Both the position numbers and the translations under genes were made by a program. Shown in pieces: positions 7,962 through 16,248 of a DNA stretch of 64,000 nucleotides; positions within the stretch are counted from its first letter, which is position 1, and every line of letters starts with the position of its first letter. The notes beneath the pieces were generated by a model. It did not search any database and was not told the DNA's origin. It saw nothing but the letters and a program-made list of their open reading frames with translations. Location: NCBI GenBank assembly GCA_045542735.1, contig JAZQLQ010000012.1, forward strand, positions 1 through 64,000. The letters are read 5' to 3'. Source of the DNA: UBA2882 sp045542735 (lineage in GTDB: Bacteria > Bacillota > Clostridia > Lachnospirales > Lachnospiraceae).

Positions 7962-8498
7962 ATGGCAAAGTACAGAAAACTTGGCAGAACAAGCAGCCAG
8001 AGAAAAGCATTATTAAGAAATCAGGTAACAAACTTATTATATCATGGTAAGATCGTTACAACTGAAGCGAGAGCAAAAGAAGTTAGAAAAATCGCTGAAG
8101 GCTTAATCGCTATGGCAGTTAGAGAAAAAGATAACTTCGAAACTGTAAAAGTAACAGCTAAAGTTGCTAAAAAAGATGCTGATGGCAAGAGAGTAAAAGA
8201 AGTAGTAGACGGAAAGAAAGTAACTGTTTACGAAGAAGTTGAAAAAGAAATCAAAAAAGATATGCCCAGCAGATTACATGCTAGAAGACAGATGTTAAAG
8301 GTATTATATCCTGTAACAGAAGTTCCTACAGAAGCAGCTGGTAAGAAGAGAAACACAAAAGAAGTTGATCTTCCTGCAAAATTATTTGATGAAATCGCTC
8401 CCAAATATGCAGACCGCAAAGGTGGTTACACACGTATCATCAAGATTGGTCAGCGTAAAGGTGATGCAGCAATGGAAGTAGTTCTTGAGTTAGTATAA
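7962..8498 (+). CDS. rplQ: 50S ribosomal protein L17, long form with insertion
   Basis: L17 is a 50S protein near the exit tunnel. The N-terminus MAKYRKLGRTSSQRKALLRNQ and the TEARAKEVRKIAE helix are canonical, as is the C-terminal GGYTRIIKIGQRKGDAAMEVV. At 178 residues it is clearly longer than the usual 110-130, because charged lysine/glutamate-rich segments are inserted at about residues 60-135. The start is ATG 7962 after GGAGGA; an in-frame ATG at 7947 would swallow this Shine-Dalgarno. The preceding 144-base gap can form a hairpin (TGCTGGGTAT near 7900 with ATGCCC and AGCA near 7930). A terminator follows at 8535. Confidence 0.95.
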   Translation: MAKYRKLGRTSSQRKALLRNQVTNLLYHGKIVTTEARAKEVRKIAEGLIAMAVREKDNFETVKVTAKVAKKDADGKRVKEVVDGKKVTVYEEVEKEIKKDMPSRLHARRQMLKVLYPVTEVPTEAAGKKRNTKEVDLPAKLFDEIAPKYADRKGGYTRIIKIGQRKGDAAMEVVLELV

Positions 8499-8534
8499 TT
8501 TGAGATACCTTTCAAATTACAAACAGCAATTAAG

Positions 8535-8563
8535 AGACCATCGCTTAGGCGGTGGTCTTTTTC
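8535..8563 (+). terminator. Rho-independent terminator of the alpha operon
   Basis: AGACCATCGC (8535-8544) pairs with GCGGTGGTCT (8549-8558) with one wobble, followed by TTTTT. It lies 37 bases after rplQ and marks the end of the spc/alpha super-operon before the accessory genes. Confidence 0.9.
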
Positions 8564-8679
8564 TGTCTGATGTGCTAGAATGATGGAGAGAAACATATTG
8601 GAAGAAATGAAAGGAAGAAGGAATTTCAGAAGATATATGTTGATAGTTGTTTACAGAACATTTTTGAGGAGAAAGAGCC

Positions 8680-9180
8680 ATGAGCAAGCGTATTTGCCCT
8701 GAGTGCGGAAGGGAGTACACGGATGAGCTAATTGTCTGTGACATATGTGACCAGAAGTTGATAGATGTGTCAGGCGGCTTTGAAGAGGCAAAAGCATGCA
8801 TTCCCAATCCTGTTTTGCTTGCCAATGATAAGGATGTTTGGATGGACTATTTATGCCGCATATTGGGCGAGAGACGTGTGCCTTACTTTACGGAAGAGAT
8901 GCAGGCAGCAACTATCCGGCGAACACTGAAAGGACGTCCCAATACTGTGTTTGTTCCTGTTGTAAATTGCTATGTAGATGAAAACGATTTATATGAAGCC
9001 AAACTTGCTCTGGATCAGGCGATTGCAGAGATGAAAGAAGACGAAAATGCTCCTGTGGAGTTTGTGGACGTACCTGAAGAATATGAGGGGATGTTGGGGG
9101 AAGATTCTGAACCCATCAGACAGGAAGAAACCAAGGCACAGAAAGTAATGAAGTGGCTTTTTGAGCCAATGGATAAATAG
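8680..9180 (+). CDS. Zinc-ribbon plus DUF2007-like protein
   Basis: A 166-residue protein beginning with a zinc ribbon: CPEC at residues 6-9 and CDIC at about residues 20-23. The middle (VPYFTEEMQAATIRRTLKG to ENDLYEAKLALDQAI, about residues 65-115) resembles the DUF2007 fold, a small ferredoxin-like domain with no assigned activity. The C-terminus is acidic. The start ATG 8680 follows GAGGAGAAAG. It lies between the alpha operon terminator and a second small gene 22 bases on, likely co-transcribed. The DUF2007 match is from memory of the pattern; no function can be given. Confidence 0.6.
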   Translation: MSKRICPECGREYTDELIVCDICDQKLIDVSGGFEEAKACIPNPVLLANDKDVWMDYLCRILGERRVPYFTEEMQAATIRRTLKGRPNTVFVPVVNCYVDENDLYEAKLALDQAIAEMKEDENAPVEFVDVPEEYEGMLGEDSEPIRQEETKAQKVMKWLFEPMDK

Positions 9181-9202
9181 AATAGAGAGAGGTAGATACA
9201 TT

Positions 9203-9436
9203 ATGATGAATCCGGCAGCAATTATGAAAATCATGCAGGCAAAAAACACATTTACAGCAAACCATCCCAAGTTTGCTGCATTTATAAAGGCTGTATTTTC
9301 CAGAAATATCGAAGAAGGAACTATTATTGAGATCACGGTCACCAGACCCGGTGAAGCACCCATGACCTCAAATATCAAAATTAAACAATCAGATCTTGAT
9401 TTGTTCCGTGAATTGCAAGGACTTGCGGGGAATTAA
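9203..9436 (+). CDS. Conserved small protein, function unknown
   Basis: A 77-residue protein with an N-terminal amphipathic helix (MMNPAAIMKIMQAKNTF), an alpha/beta middle and the motif EGTIIEITVTRPGEAPMTSN followed by a helix. There is no signal peptide. The ATG pair at 9203/9206 follows GAGAGAGG; the open frame extends upstream to 9161 but that would overlap the previous gene and bypass the Shine-Dalgarno. I do not recognise a named family. Its position 22 bases after the zinc-ribbon gene suggests a two-gene operon. Confidence 0.7.
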   Translation: MMNPAAIMKIMQAKNTFTANHPKFAAFIKAVFSRNIEEGTIIEITVTRPGEAPMTSNIKIKQSDLDLFRELQGLAGN

Positions 9437-9461
9437 AACATTTTATACATTCTATTAACTT

Positions 9462-10364
9462 TTAATCTAACGGTTTCTGGAAATGCTGATAATCCTTCAG
9501 TGTTTTCCAGTGTCCGCCCCAGGTAAAGCCATGCTCCACAAACAGCTGATAGCACAAATCATCTTCGGTAATCATATGCTCCAAACCGGAGTTGCGGTCG
9601 GCATAAGGTTCACTGCCAGGGGGTGAAATACGTTCTACACCATTAGGATATGTTACATAGGGATTTTGGAAAGGATTGATATCAATCGCAAGTCCCAATG
9701 CGTGTTTGCTCAGATTGTTAGAGCCATATACCTGACGGAAGTTAAAGCAGGAGGTATTGTTGTCTGCGCAGGACAAATCATCATCTGCATTGTATTCGTC
9801 CACGAGACGGATTTTATCAATTTCATATCCGGCACAATACAATTCAAAGAAAATCTCAACCAAATCTTGGGCAATTGCCTTATTGCATACAATTTCTCCA
9901 ACTTGGGTCTCCTGATTAAAATCTTTATATAATACGGAAACGTAACGAAGGTCTTCATAAGGAACGGTACAATCTTCCTTATAGGAGAGTCCGTTAATAC
10001 GTTGTTTTACATCTTCGGTAATAGATTGGTAAAAGAAGCCGGGACGATAAGTATAGCGGTCATCTGCAGTCATGACAAGCACCTCAGTGGTATTTGATTC
10101 ATTGTATGCAGATGCGTGGTCTGAATATGTCGCTGCTTTTACAGGAGGTTCCGCGGGGACAGCTTCTTCGGTAACTGTTTCGTCCGTAGCGGGGACAATA
10201 TCGCTTTCAGAAGTGGTATCACTTTCTGTAATCGTATCGCTCTCTGTAATTGTATCGTTTTCTGTCTCGGGACTAGGCTGCTGTGTTGATGCACAGCCAA
10301 TGCAAATGACTGTACATATCAGTAAACATATCAATAATAAGTAATAGCTTTTCATTTTTTTCAT
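9462..10364 (-). CDS. Secreted M15-family D,D-carboxypeptidase-like lipoprotein
   Basis: A 300-residue lipoprotein of the VanY/M15 peptidase type, likely trimming peptidoglycan stem peptides outside the membrane. The N-terminus is MKKMKSYYLLLICLLICTV with the lipobox CIGC. A low-complexity linker follows in which TESDTI-like units repeat about four times. The catalytic part has SKHALGLAIDINPFQNPY (zinc His and Asp) and the C-terminal EHGFTWGGHW, where the last His completes the site. The start at 10364 is chosen because AAGGAG lies ten bases before it on this strand; an ATG at 10385 precedes that Shine-Dalgarno. It is the only reverse-strand gene in the first 20 kb. Confidence 0.88.
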   Translation of the reverse strand: MKKMKSYYLLLICLLICTVICIGCASTQQPSPETENDTITESDTITESDTTSESDIVPATDETVTEEAVPAEPPVKAATYSDHASAYNESNTTEVLVMTADDRYTYRPGFFYQSITEDVKQRINGLSYKEDCTVPYEDLRYVSVLYKDFNQETQVGEIVCNKAIAQDLVEIFFELYCAGYEIDKIRLVDEYNADDDLSCADNNTSCFNFRQVYGSNNLSKHALGLAIDINPFQNPYVTYPNGVERISPPGSEPYADRNSGLEHMITEDDLCYQLFVEHGFTWGGHWKTLKDYQHFQKPLD

Positions 10365-10412
10365 ATCAGTAATCTCCTTATACAAACAAGATTATGCCAT
10401 AAAAATGCCTTC

Positions 10413-10441
10413 TTGTCATTCGTATTATTATCTTGTACAAT
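10413..10441 (+). promoter_or_regulatory. Divergent promoter pair between the M15 gene and ecfA1
   Basis: On the plus strand TTGTCA (10413-10418), 17 bases and TACAAT (10436-10441) could drive the ecf genes. On the minus strand ATGACA (complement of 10414-10419), 17 bases and CATAAT could drive the M15 lipoprotein gene. The two -35 boxes overlap almost completely, so the polymerases would exclude each other. Both are read by eye only. Confidence 0.45.
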
Positions 10442-10517
10442 AAAGGCGGTGCGTTGAGGCAAAATGGAAGATGATAGCGTAATATATGTATCTTTTTATG
10501 ACGTTGGTAATTGTAAA

Positions 10518-10694
10518 TTCTACCTATAAAGCTTCTTGTAGTGTTTGATGGGTAGAAAAAATAGTGTATTTAGCATTGTAATTCTACCCTAAATGACTGA
10601 ATGAAGGTATATGGGTAGAAAAAAGTATAATTTCTAGTAATAAAAGTGAAATATTTCTAACCATAGGTGATAAAAAATAGGTATATGGGAAGAA
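10518..10694 (+). repeat. Three-unit TTCTACC / GGGTAGAA array upstream of ecfA1
   Basis: In the 355-base gap before ecfA1, TTCTACC (10518), TTCTACCC (10582) and TTCTAACC (10655) alternate with GGGTAGAA (10550), GGGTAGAA (10613) and GGGAAGAA (10687). Each pair is an inverted repeat with 23-25 bases between the arms, and the unit recurs every 63-74 bases. Copies one and two are nearly exact and the third is degenerate. The array lies between the candidate promoter and the ecfA1 start, so it would be in the 5' untranslated RNA. It may be three hairpins or repeated protein sites. Confidence 0.6.
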
Positions 10695-10719
10695 AACATT
10701 CAAGAGGATTTATTCATTC

Positions 10720-11574
10720 ATGAGTATGATAAAAACAAAAAAATTGACATTTGAATATATCCGTCGGGATGAAGAGGGAAATGTAGAAGGCATTACCCGT
10801 GCGGTAGATGAAGTGGATCTGGATATCAAAGAAGGTGATTTTATTGCCATCCTTGGACACAACGGATCCGGTAAATCTACTTTAGCGAAGCATATGAATG
10901 CTATTTTATCCCCAACGGAAGGAACCATCTATGTAGGTGGTATGGATGCTACAGATGAGGAGTATCTGTGGGAAATCCGTAAAACGGCAGGTATGGTATT
11001 CCAGAATCCTGATAATCAGATTATTGGACAGATAGTAGAAGAAGATGTGGGATTCGGACCGGAAAATATGGGAGTGCCTACCAAGGAAATCTGGGAACGT
11101 GTAGAGGAGAGCTTAAAAGCGGTGGGAATGTATGCTTATCGCAAGCATTCGCCCAATAAGCTGTCTGGTGGACAGAAGCAGAGAATCTCCATCGCAGGTG
11201 TGCTTGCCATGCATCCCAAATGTATTGTACTGGATGAGCCTACGGCCATGTTGGACCCACAGGGACGAAAAGAGGTTATCCGTGCAATCCGGGCTTTAAA
11301 TGATGTAGAAAAGATTACCATCATATTGATTACACATTATATGGAAGAAGTTGTTTATGCAGATAAGGTCTTTGTCATGGATAAGGGTCATATCGAAATG
11401 CAGGGAACACCCAAGGAGATATTTTCCGAGGTAAAGAGGTTACAGGACTTGCGCCTGACCGTTCCACAGGTGACCTTACTGGCAGAGGCATGCAGAAAAG
11501 AAGGAATGCCTTTCCCTAAGGGTATTTTGACCGTGAAAGAGTTTATGGAGGAATTACAGTGCCTATTATCTTAA
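10720..11574 (+). CDS. ecfA1: Energy-coupling factor transporter ATPase EcfA1
   Basis: One of two ATPases that power the shared ECF module for vitamin and metal uptake by S components. The 284-residue protein shows Walker A GHNGSGKSTLAKH near residue 48, Q-loop FQNPDNQIIGQ, signature LSGGQKQRISIAG, Walker B CIVLDEPTAMLDP and switch His in ITHYMEEV. The FQNPDNQ form of the Q-loop is typical of EcfA1. The start ATG 10720 follows AGAGGAT; ATG 10726 is an alternative. It overlaps ecfA2 by 16 bases. No dedicated S component lies nearby, as expected for a group II module. Confidence 0.96.
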   Translation: MSMIKTKKLTFEYIRRDEEGNVEGITRAVDEVDLDIKEGDFIAILGHNGSGKSTLAKHMNAILSPTEGTIYVGGMDATDEEYLWEIRKTAGMVFQNPDNQIIGQIVEEDVGFGPENMGVPTKEIWERVEESLKAVGMYAYRKHSPNKLSGGQKQRISIAGVLAMHPKCIVLDEPTAMLDPQGRKEVIRAIRALNDVEKITIILITHYMEEVVYADKVFVMDKGHIEMQGTPKEIFSEVKRLQDLRLTVPQVTLLAEACRKEGMPFPKGILTVKEFMEELQCLLS

Positions 11575-12413
11575 ATCACGTAAATTGCATATATGAAGCA
11601 GGCACGAGTATGGAAGTTGCAGCCTTAAAGGATATTAATCTGGTGATACCGGATGGACAGTTTATCGGTCTGATTGGGCATACCGGTTCCGGTAAATCAT
11701 CACTGATACAGCATTTGAATGGTTTGATGAAACCTACGGACGGAGAGGTATATTTTAACGGTGCTGATATTGGAGATGAAGACTATGACCGCAAGAAATT
11801 GCGCAGTCAGGTTGGCTTAGTATTTCAATATCCGGAGCATCAGCTGTTTGAAGTAGATGTATTTTCAGATGTTTGTTTTGGGCCCAAGAATCAGGGGCTT
11901 AGCAAAAAAGAAGTGGAATTGCGCGCATACGAGGCTTTGCGCATGGTTGGACTGGAGGATGAATATTTTTATCAGTCACCCTTTGATTTGTCCGGCGGAC
12001 AGAAACGAAGAGTTGCCATTGCGGGGGTAATTGCCATGAAGCCTCAGGTGCTTATCTTGGATGAGCCTACAGCAGGTTTGGACCCCAAGGGCAGGGATGA
12101 GATATTAAATCTGATTAAAAAGCTTCATCAAGAAATGGGAATCACCGTTATCCTGGTTTCGCACAGCATGGATGATGTGGCAGATTATGTAGAGCGCATC
12201 ATTGTAATGAATAAAGGTGAGGTATTTCTGGATGATACTCCCAAAGCGGTATTTTCCTATCAGAAGGAGTTAGAAGCCATTGGATTGGCAGTGCCTACAG
12301 TAACGGACATTATGAACCGTTGTGCCGCTGTAGGGATGCCTGTCAATACGGAGGTAACCACCTTGGAGGAAGCCAAGGATGAGATTTTGAGACTTTATCA
12401 AAAAAGTCATTGA
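11559..12413 (+). CDS. ecfA2: Energy-coupling factor transporter ATPase EcfA2
   Basis: The second ATPase of the ECF module. The 284-residue protein has Walker A GHTGSGKSSLIQH, Q-loop FQYPEHQLFE, signature LSGGQKRRVAIAG, Walker B VLILDEPTAGLDP and VSHSMDDV. The FQYPEHQLF Q-loop separates it from EcfA1. The start is GTG 11559, with GGAGGA six bases upstream inside the end of ecfA1, so the two are probably translationally coupled. ecfT follows 26 bases later. Confidence 0.96.
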   Translation: MPIILNHVNCIYEAGTSMEVAALKDINLVIPDGQFIGLIGHTGSGKSSLIQHLNGLMKPTDGEVYFNGADIGDEDYDRKKLRSQVGLVFQYPEHQLFEVDVFSDVCFGPKNQGLSKKEVELRAYEALRMVGLEDEYFYQSPFDLSGGQKRRVAIAGVIAMKPQVLILDEPTAGLDPKGRDEILNLIKKLHQEMGITVILVSHSMDDVADYVERIIVMNKGEVFLDDTPKAVFSYQKELEAIGLAVPTVTDIMNRCAAVGMPVNTEVTTLEEAKDEILRLYQKSH

Positions 12414-12439
12414 TTGATTTGACAGAAAGGAAATAGTCC

Positions 12440-13264
12440 ATGTTGCGAGATATTACATTGGGACAATATTATCAGGCGGATTCACCCCTGCATAAAATGG
12501 ACCCGAGAGTAAAACTGATCGGAACAATTGTATATATTATCAGTTTGTTTTTATATCGTAATCTGACGGTTTACATGATTGCGCTATTGTTTCTGGTGAT
12601 GGTGGTAAAGCTGTCTAAGGTACCGCTTTCATTTATTGTCAGAGGTTTAAAGCCCATTGTGATATTGCTGATGATTACGGCTTTGTTTAACATGTTTTTG
12701 ACAAAAGGTGATCCTATTATTGGTTTCTGGAAGTTTCAGCTGACCTGGGAAGGTATCTTCAATGCCTTTTATCTCTGTGTCCGTTTGATATTTTTGATTA
12801 TTGGGTCTTCCCTGATGACATTGACAACTACACCCAATCAGTTAACAGATGGTATGGAAAGCTTGCTTGGACCTTTGAAAAAAATCAAAGTGCCTGTCCA
12901 TGAAATTGCTATGATGATGTCCATTGCGCTACGTTTTATTCCTATTTTGATGGAAGAGACCGATAAGATTATGAAGGCACAGATGGCGCGAGGCGCAGAG
13001 TTTGACAGTGGCAATCTACTGAAAAAAGTGAAGGCATTGGTGCCCTTATTGGTGCCTTTGTTTATCTCAGCATTCCGCCGCGCCAATGACCTGGCAATGG
13101 CTATGGAAGCACGTTGCTATCAGGGAGGAGATGGACGGAGCAAGATGAAGCCTTTACATTACAAAAAAGTGGATGCCAAAGGGTTTGTGGTGCTTGTAGT
13201 GTATTTAGCAGTAGCGGTTGTACTTGGTAAATTATTTCCATTACATTTGATTCAGTTAGGTTAA
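12440..13264 (+). CDS. ecfT: Energy-coupling factor transmembrane protein EcfT
   Basis: EcfT is the membrane scaffold linking EcfA1A2 to exchangeable S components. The 274-residue protein begins HKMDPRVKL-type (family signature after residue 15) and has several hydrophobic segments. The two coupling-helix motifs are visible: AQMARGAEF (AxxARG) near residue 180 and AMEARCYQGG near residue 220, the latter with Cys in place of the usual Gly. The gene lies between ecfA2 and truA, three bases before truA, as in most Firmicutes. Confidence 0.95.
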   Translation: MLRDITLGQYYQADSPLHKMDPRVKLIGTIVYIISLFLYRNLTVYMIALLFLVMVVKLSKVPLSFIVRGLKPIVILLMITALFNMFLTKGDPIIGFWKFQLTWEGIFNAFYLCVRLIFLIIGSSLMTLTTTPNQLTDGMESLLGPLKKIKVPVHEIAMMMSIALRFIPILMEETDKIMKAQMARGAEFDSGNLLKKVKALVPLLVPLFISAFRRANDLAMAMEARCYQGGDGRSKMKPLHYKKVDAKGFVVLVVYLAVAVVLGKLFPLHLIQLG

Positions 13265-13267
13265 AAT

Positions 13268-14035
13268 ATGAAAAGAATTATGCTGACGGTTGCTTATGAT
13301 GGGACTGCCTATAACGGATGGCAGGTACAGCCCAACGGTGTAACCATAGAAGGAGAACTGAATAAGGCATTAAGTAATCTGACAGGAGAGTCTATTGAGG
13401 TCATAGGAGCCAGCAGGACGGATGCAGGAGTGCATGCCCGTTGTAATATGGCGGTCTTTGATACAGTAAGCCGTATTGCGCCGGAAAAAATGGCACCGGC
13501 ATTAAATGCCAGATTGCCGGAGGATATCCGTATCCAGCATTCGATACAGGTGCCGGATGATTTTCATCCCAGACATTGCAATACCAAGAAAACCTACGAG
13601 TATCGCATATATATGGGCAAATATGAAAATCCCATCGGCAGACAGTATGCGCATTTTGTATATGTGCCCTTGGATGTTGAGAAGATGCAAAGGGCTGCAC
13701 AGTATCTGGTTGGCGAGCATGATTTTAAAAGCTTTTGTGTGGCGAAAGCGCAGGTGCTGACTACCGTACGGACCATTTATGATATAGATGTGAAAAAAGA
13801 AGGCGAATATCTGTTTATTCGCGTCTGTGGTGGCGGTTTTCTTTTCAATATGGTGCGTATTATTGCAGGCACCTTGCTGGAAATTGGCCGAGGCAATATG
13901 GAGCCGGAGCAGATGAAAGAAATTTTGGAAGCTAAAGACCGACAGGCAGCAGGCCCGACTGCACCGGCAAGGGGCTTAACTTTGGTAAATTTTGAGTTTT
14001 GTGATGATATTTTCACAGAGGATTTACAAGCATAA
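13268..14035 (+). CDS. truA: tRNA pseudouridine(38-40) synthase
   Basis: TruA makes pseudouridine at positions 38-40 in the anticodon arm of many tRNAs. The 255-residue protein shows MLTVAYDGTAYNGWQVQPN at the start, the catalytic aspartate in GASRTDAGVHARCN (near residue 53) and the C-terminal LFNMVRIIAGTLLEIGRG. The length is normal. The start ATG is three bases after ecfT; the two are one transcription unit. Confidence 0.96.
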   Translation: MKRIMLTVAYDGTAYNGWQVQPNGVTIEGELNKALSNLTGESIEVIGASRTDAGVHARCNMAVFDTVSRIAPEKMAPALNARLPEDIRIQHSIQVPDDFHPRHCNTKKTYEYRIYMGKYENPIGRQYAHFVYVPLDVEKMQRAAQYLVGEHDFKSFCVAKAQVLTTVRTIYDIDVKKEGEYLFIRVCGGGFLFNMVRIIAGTLLEIGRGNMEPEQMKEILEAKDRQAAGPTAPARGLTLVNFEFCDDIFTEDLQA

Positions 14036-14074
14036 GGTATGATAATTGCAAGCAAAATGATAGGAGAAGATATC

Positions 14075-15580
14075 ATGAGAAAAGTTTTTAGAAATGCAAT
14101 GATTGTAGCTTGTGCTTTTTTTATAACAGGCTGCAGCATGGAAGCAGAGACCGTTTCCGTGGAGGAAGCGATACGGATAGAACTTTCCGATGAAAAGATT
14201 ACAGTGAATGGGGAAATTGTTTCCGAGAGTAAATTCGATGGGGTGTATGTGGCAAATGATATTGTATATTATCCGGAAGGTATGGATTTTACCTTTGGCG
14301 AAGGTATTGAGGAAGATACGCACAGTCAGGCGGAAGCGGATAGTCATACAGTTGTCCATATCACAGAGCCCGGTGTTTATACGCTTGGGGGCGAACTCTC
14401 CGCAGGACAGATTGCCGTTGACCTGGGTGAAGATGCCAAGAATAATCCGGAGGCGGTTGTAACATTGGTACTAAATGACGTTGATATCACATGTACGGTT
14501 GCACCGGCTGTTATCTTTTATAATGTATATGAATGTGGTGATGACGATGTAGATGCCGCTACAAAGGATGTGGACACAACGGTAGCAGGTGCCAATGTAG
14601 TAATTGCCGACGGTACACAAAACAATGTAAATGGCTCTTATGTGGCGCGCATTTATAAATCTTATGAATTGAATGATGAAGGTACAGAAGTTATTGATAG
14701 CAAGAAATTGCATAAATATGATGCGGCGTTTTATTCCTGTATGAGTATGAATGTAACCGATGGTTCCGAAGGAACGGGAGTATTAAACATTGTGGCAGAA
14801 AATGAGGGCTTGGATTCAGAACTTCATTTAACATTAAATGGCGGAACAATCAATATTACTTCCGGTAATGATGGTATCAATACCAATGAAGATGAAGTGT
14901 CAGTAACAACTGTCAACGGTGGTACGTTAAATATCCGAGTAACAGGCGAGACCGGTGAAGGTGATGGCATTGATTCCAACGGATGGCTGGTTATCAATGG
15001 GGGAACTGTCATAGCTCAGGCCTGTGGCTTTAGCATGGATTCTGGCATTGATTCGGATATGGGTATTCATATCAATGGTGGCGTGGTCATGGCTACCGGT
15101 AATATGCTGGATCGTATTTCTGAAAGTGAACAAAACTATGTAGTGTTTACATTTACTGATACTCAGAGTGGTGGAAATGAATACATTTTGAAAGATGAAT
15201 CGGATAAAGAGATTTTGAAGTATGTTCCAGAAAATGATTTCAGTATTATGATGTTGGCTTCTGATGATTTAAAGGAAGGAACATACACCTTGTGGCAGAA
15301 AGATACAAAACTTGCCGTTACGCAAGGCAATATGCAGAGTGGTATGATGCCTGGTGGAGAGAAGCCGGAAGGAGTGGAACAACCGGAAATGCCGGATGGA
15401 GAAGCACCGACACAAATGCCGGGAGGCATGCCTCAAGGCGAACCACCGGATGATGAAATACCACAGAATAAAGAAGGTGGCAGAGGCGGTTTTGGAGGGA
15501 TTCAACAGGGAGAGGCAACCGAAAACATTCAGATTGTGGACGGTGGAAACTATTTCAACGTATCAAATGTGGATAACTAA
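14075..15580 (+). CDS. Secreted carbohydrate-binding-type lipoprotein (Cthe_2159/DUF4353-like)
   Basis: A 501-residue lipoprotein with signal peptide and lipobox ITGC at about residues 19-22. The body (about residues 100-380) is rich in short Asn/Gly/Asp repeats such as LTLNGGTINITSGNDGINTN and VINGGTVIAQ, the pattern of a right-handed beta-helix in the Cthe_2159 group, whose founder binds acidic plant polysaccharides. The tail from about residue 430 is Met/Pro/Gly-rich. The chosen ATG 14075 follows TAGGAGAAG and leads directly into the signal peptide; an ATG at 14039 would add 12 residues. It interrupts the usual truA-rplM adjacency. Ligand and exact role are unknown. Confidence 0.75.
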   Translation: MRKVFRNAMIVACAFFITGCSMEAETVSVEEAIRIELSDEKITVNGEIVSESKFDGVYVANDIVYYPEGMDFTFGEGIEEDTHSQAEADSHTVVHITEPGVYTLGGELSAGQIAVDLGEDAKNNPEAVVTLVLNDVDITCTVAPAVIFYNVYECGDDDVDAATKDVDTTVAGANVVIADGTQNNVNGSYVARIYKSYELNDEGTEVIDSKKLHKYDAAFYSCMSMNVTDGSEGTGVLNIVAENEGLDSELHLTLNGGTINITSGNDGINTNEDEVSVTTVNGGTLNIRVTGETGEGDGIDSNGWLVINGGTVIAQACGFSMDSGIDSDMGIHINGGVVMATGNMLDRISESEQNYVVFTFTDTQSGGNEYILKDESDKEILKYVPENDFSIMMLASDDLKEGTYTLWQKDTKLAVTQGNMQSGMMPGGEKPEGVEQPEMPDGEAPTQMPGGMPQGEPPDDEIPQNKEGGRGGFGGIQQGEATENIQIVDGGNYFNVSNVDN

Positions 15581-15611
15581 CCAAATTTCCCCAAAAACTC
15601 GAAAAATTTAG

Positions 15612-15640
15612 TTGACACACTCGGATGCGTATAATATAAT
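15612..15640 (+). promoter_or_regulatory. Consensus promoter for rplM-rpsI
   Basis: TTGACA (15612-15617), exactly 17 bases, then TATAAT (15635-15640): a perfect sigma-A consensus. Transcription would begin near 15647, leaving a leader of about 145 bases before rplM. Confidence 0.9.
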
Positions 15641-15646
15641 ATTTCA

Positions 15647-15790
15647 CGGTGGCGACATTTGATGAAGTCTGTCCAAAGCCCCGGAAAGACCAATCGAATT
15701 CGCAGTAGATTCCCGTATTCCGATTAGCCCCGGAGGGAATGAGAAGAACTATAATAATCCATTGTTAAACATTATTTTGGAGGTAACACG
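15647..15790 (+). ncRNA. Candidate L13 leader of rplM
   Basis: The roughly 145-base 5' untranslated region between a consensus promoter and rplM holds paired segments, for example GCCCCGG-type runs at about 15679 and 15727. Firmicutes rplM is commonly preceded by the L13 ribosomal protein leader, an autoregulatory RNA, and the position and length here fit. I infer the identity from context; I could not verify the covariance model. Confidence 0.5.
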
Positions 15791-16219
15791 ATGAAAACAT
15801 TTATGGCTAGTCCGGCTACAATTGATAGAAAATGGTATGTAGTAGACGCTACAGATATGACATTAGGACGTTTAGCTTCTGAAGTAGCTAAAGTTTTAAG
15901 AGGAAAAAACAAACCGATCTTCACACCTCACATCGATACAGGTGACAACGTAATCGTTATCAATGCTGAGAAGATCAAAGTTACTGGTAAAAAAATGGAC
16001 CAGAAAATTTATTATCACCACTCTGATTATGTAGGCGGTATGAAAGAGACTACATTAAAAGAGAAATTAGCTAAGAAACCTGAACAGGTTATCGAACTTG
16101 CTGTAAAAGGCATGCTTCCCAAAGGACCTTTAGGAAGACAGATGTTCAAGAAACTTCATGTATATGCAGGACCTGAGCACAAACATGAAGCTCAGAAACC
16201 TGAAGTATTAACATTTTAA
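15791..16219 (+). CDS. rplM: 50S ribosomal protein L13
   Basis: L13 is an early-assembling 50S protein. The 142-residue product begins MKTFMASPATIDRKWYVVDA and contains the signature GMLPKGPLGRQMFKKLHVYAG near residues 108-128. The ATG follows TTGGAGGT. It is paired with rpsI (29-base gap), the universal bacterial arrangement. Confidence 0.97.
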   Translation: MKTFMASPATIDRKWYVVDATDMTLGRLASEVAKVLRGKNKPIFTPHIDTGDNVIVINAEKIKVTGKKMDQKIYYHHSDYVGGMKETTLKEKLAKKPEQVIELAVKGMLPKGPLGRQMFKKLHVYAGPEHKHEAQKPEVLTF

Positions 16220-16248
16220 TTAAAGGAACTTGAAAGGAGAAAATTAAA

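Noticed and set aside
15630..15635. First TATAAT after TTGACA in the rplM promoter as the -10
   Set aside because: Its spacer would be 12 bases; the overlapping second TATAAT at 15635 gives 17 and is preferred.
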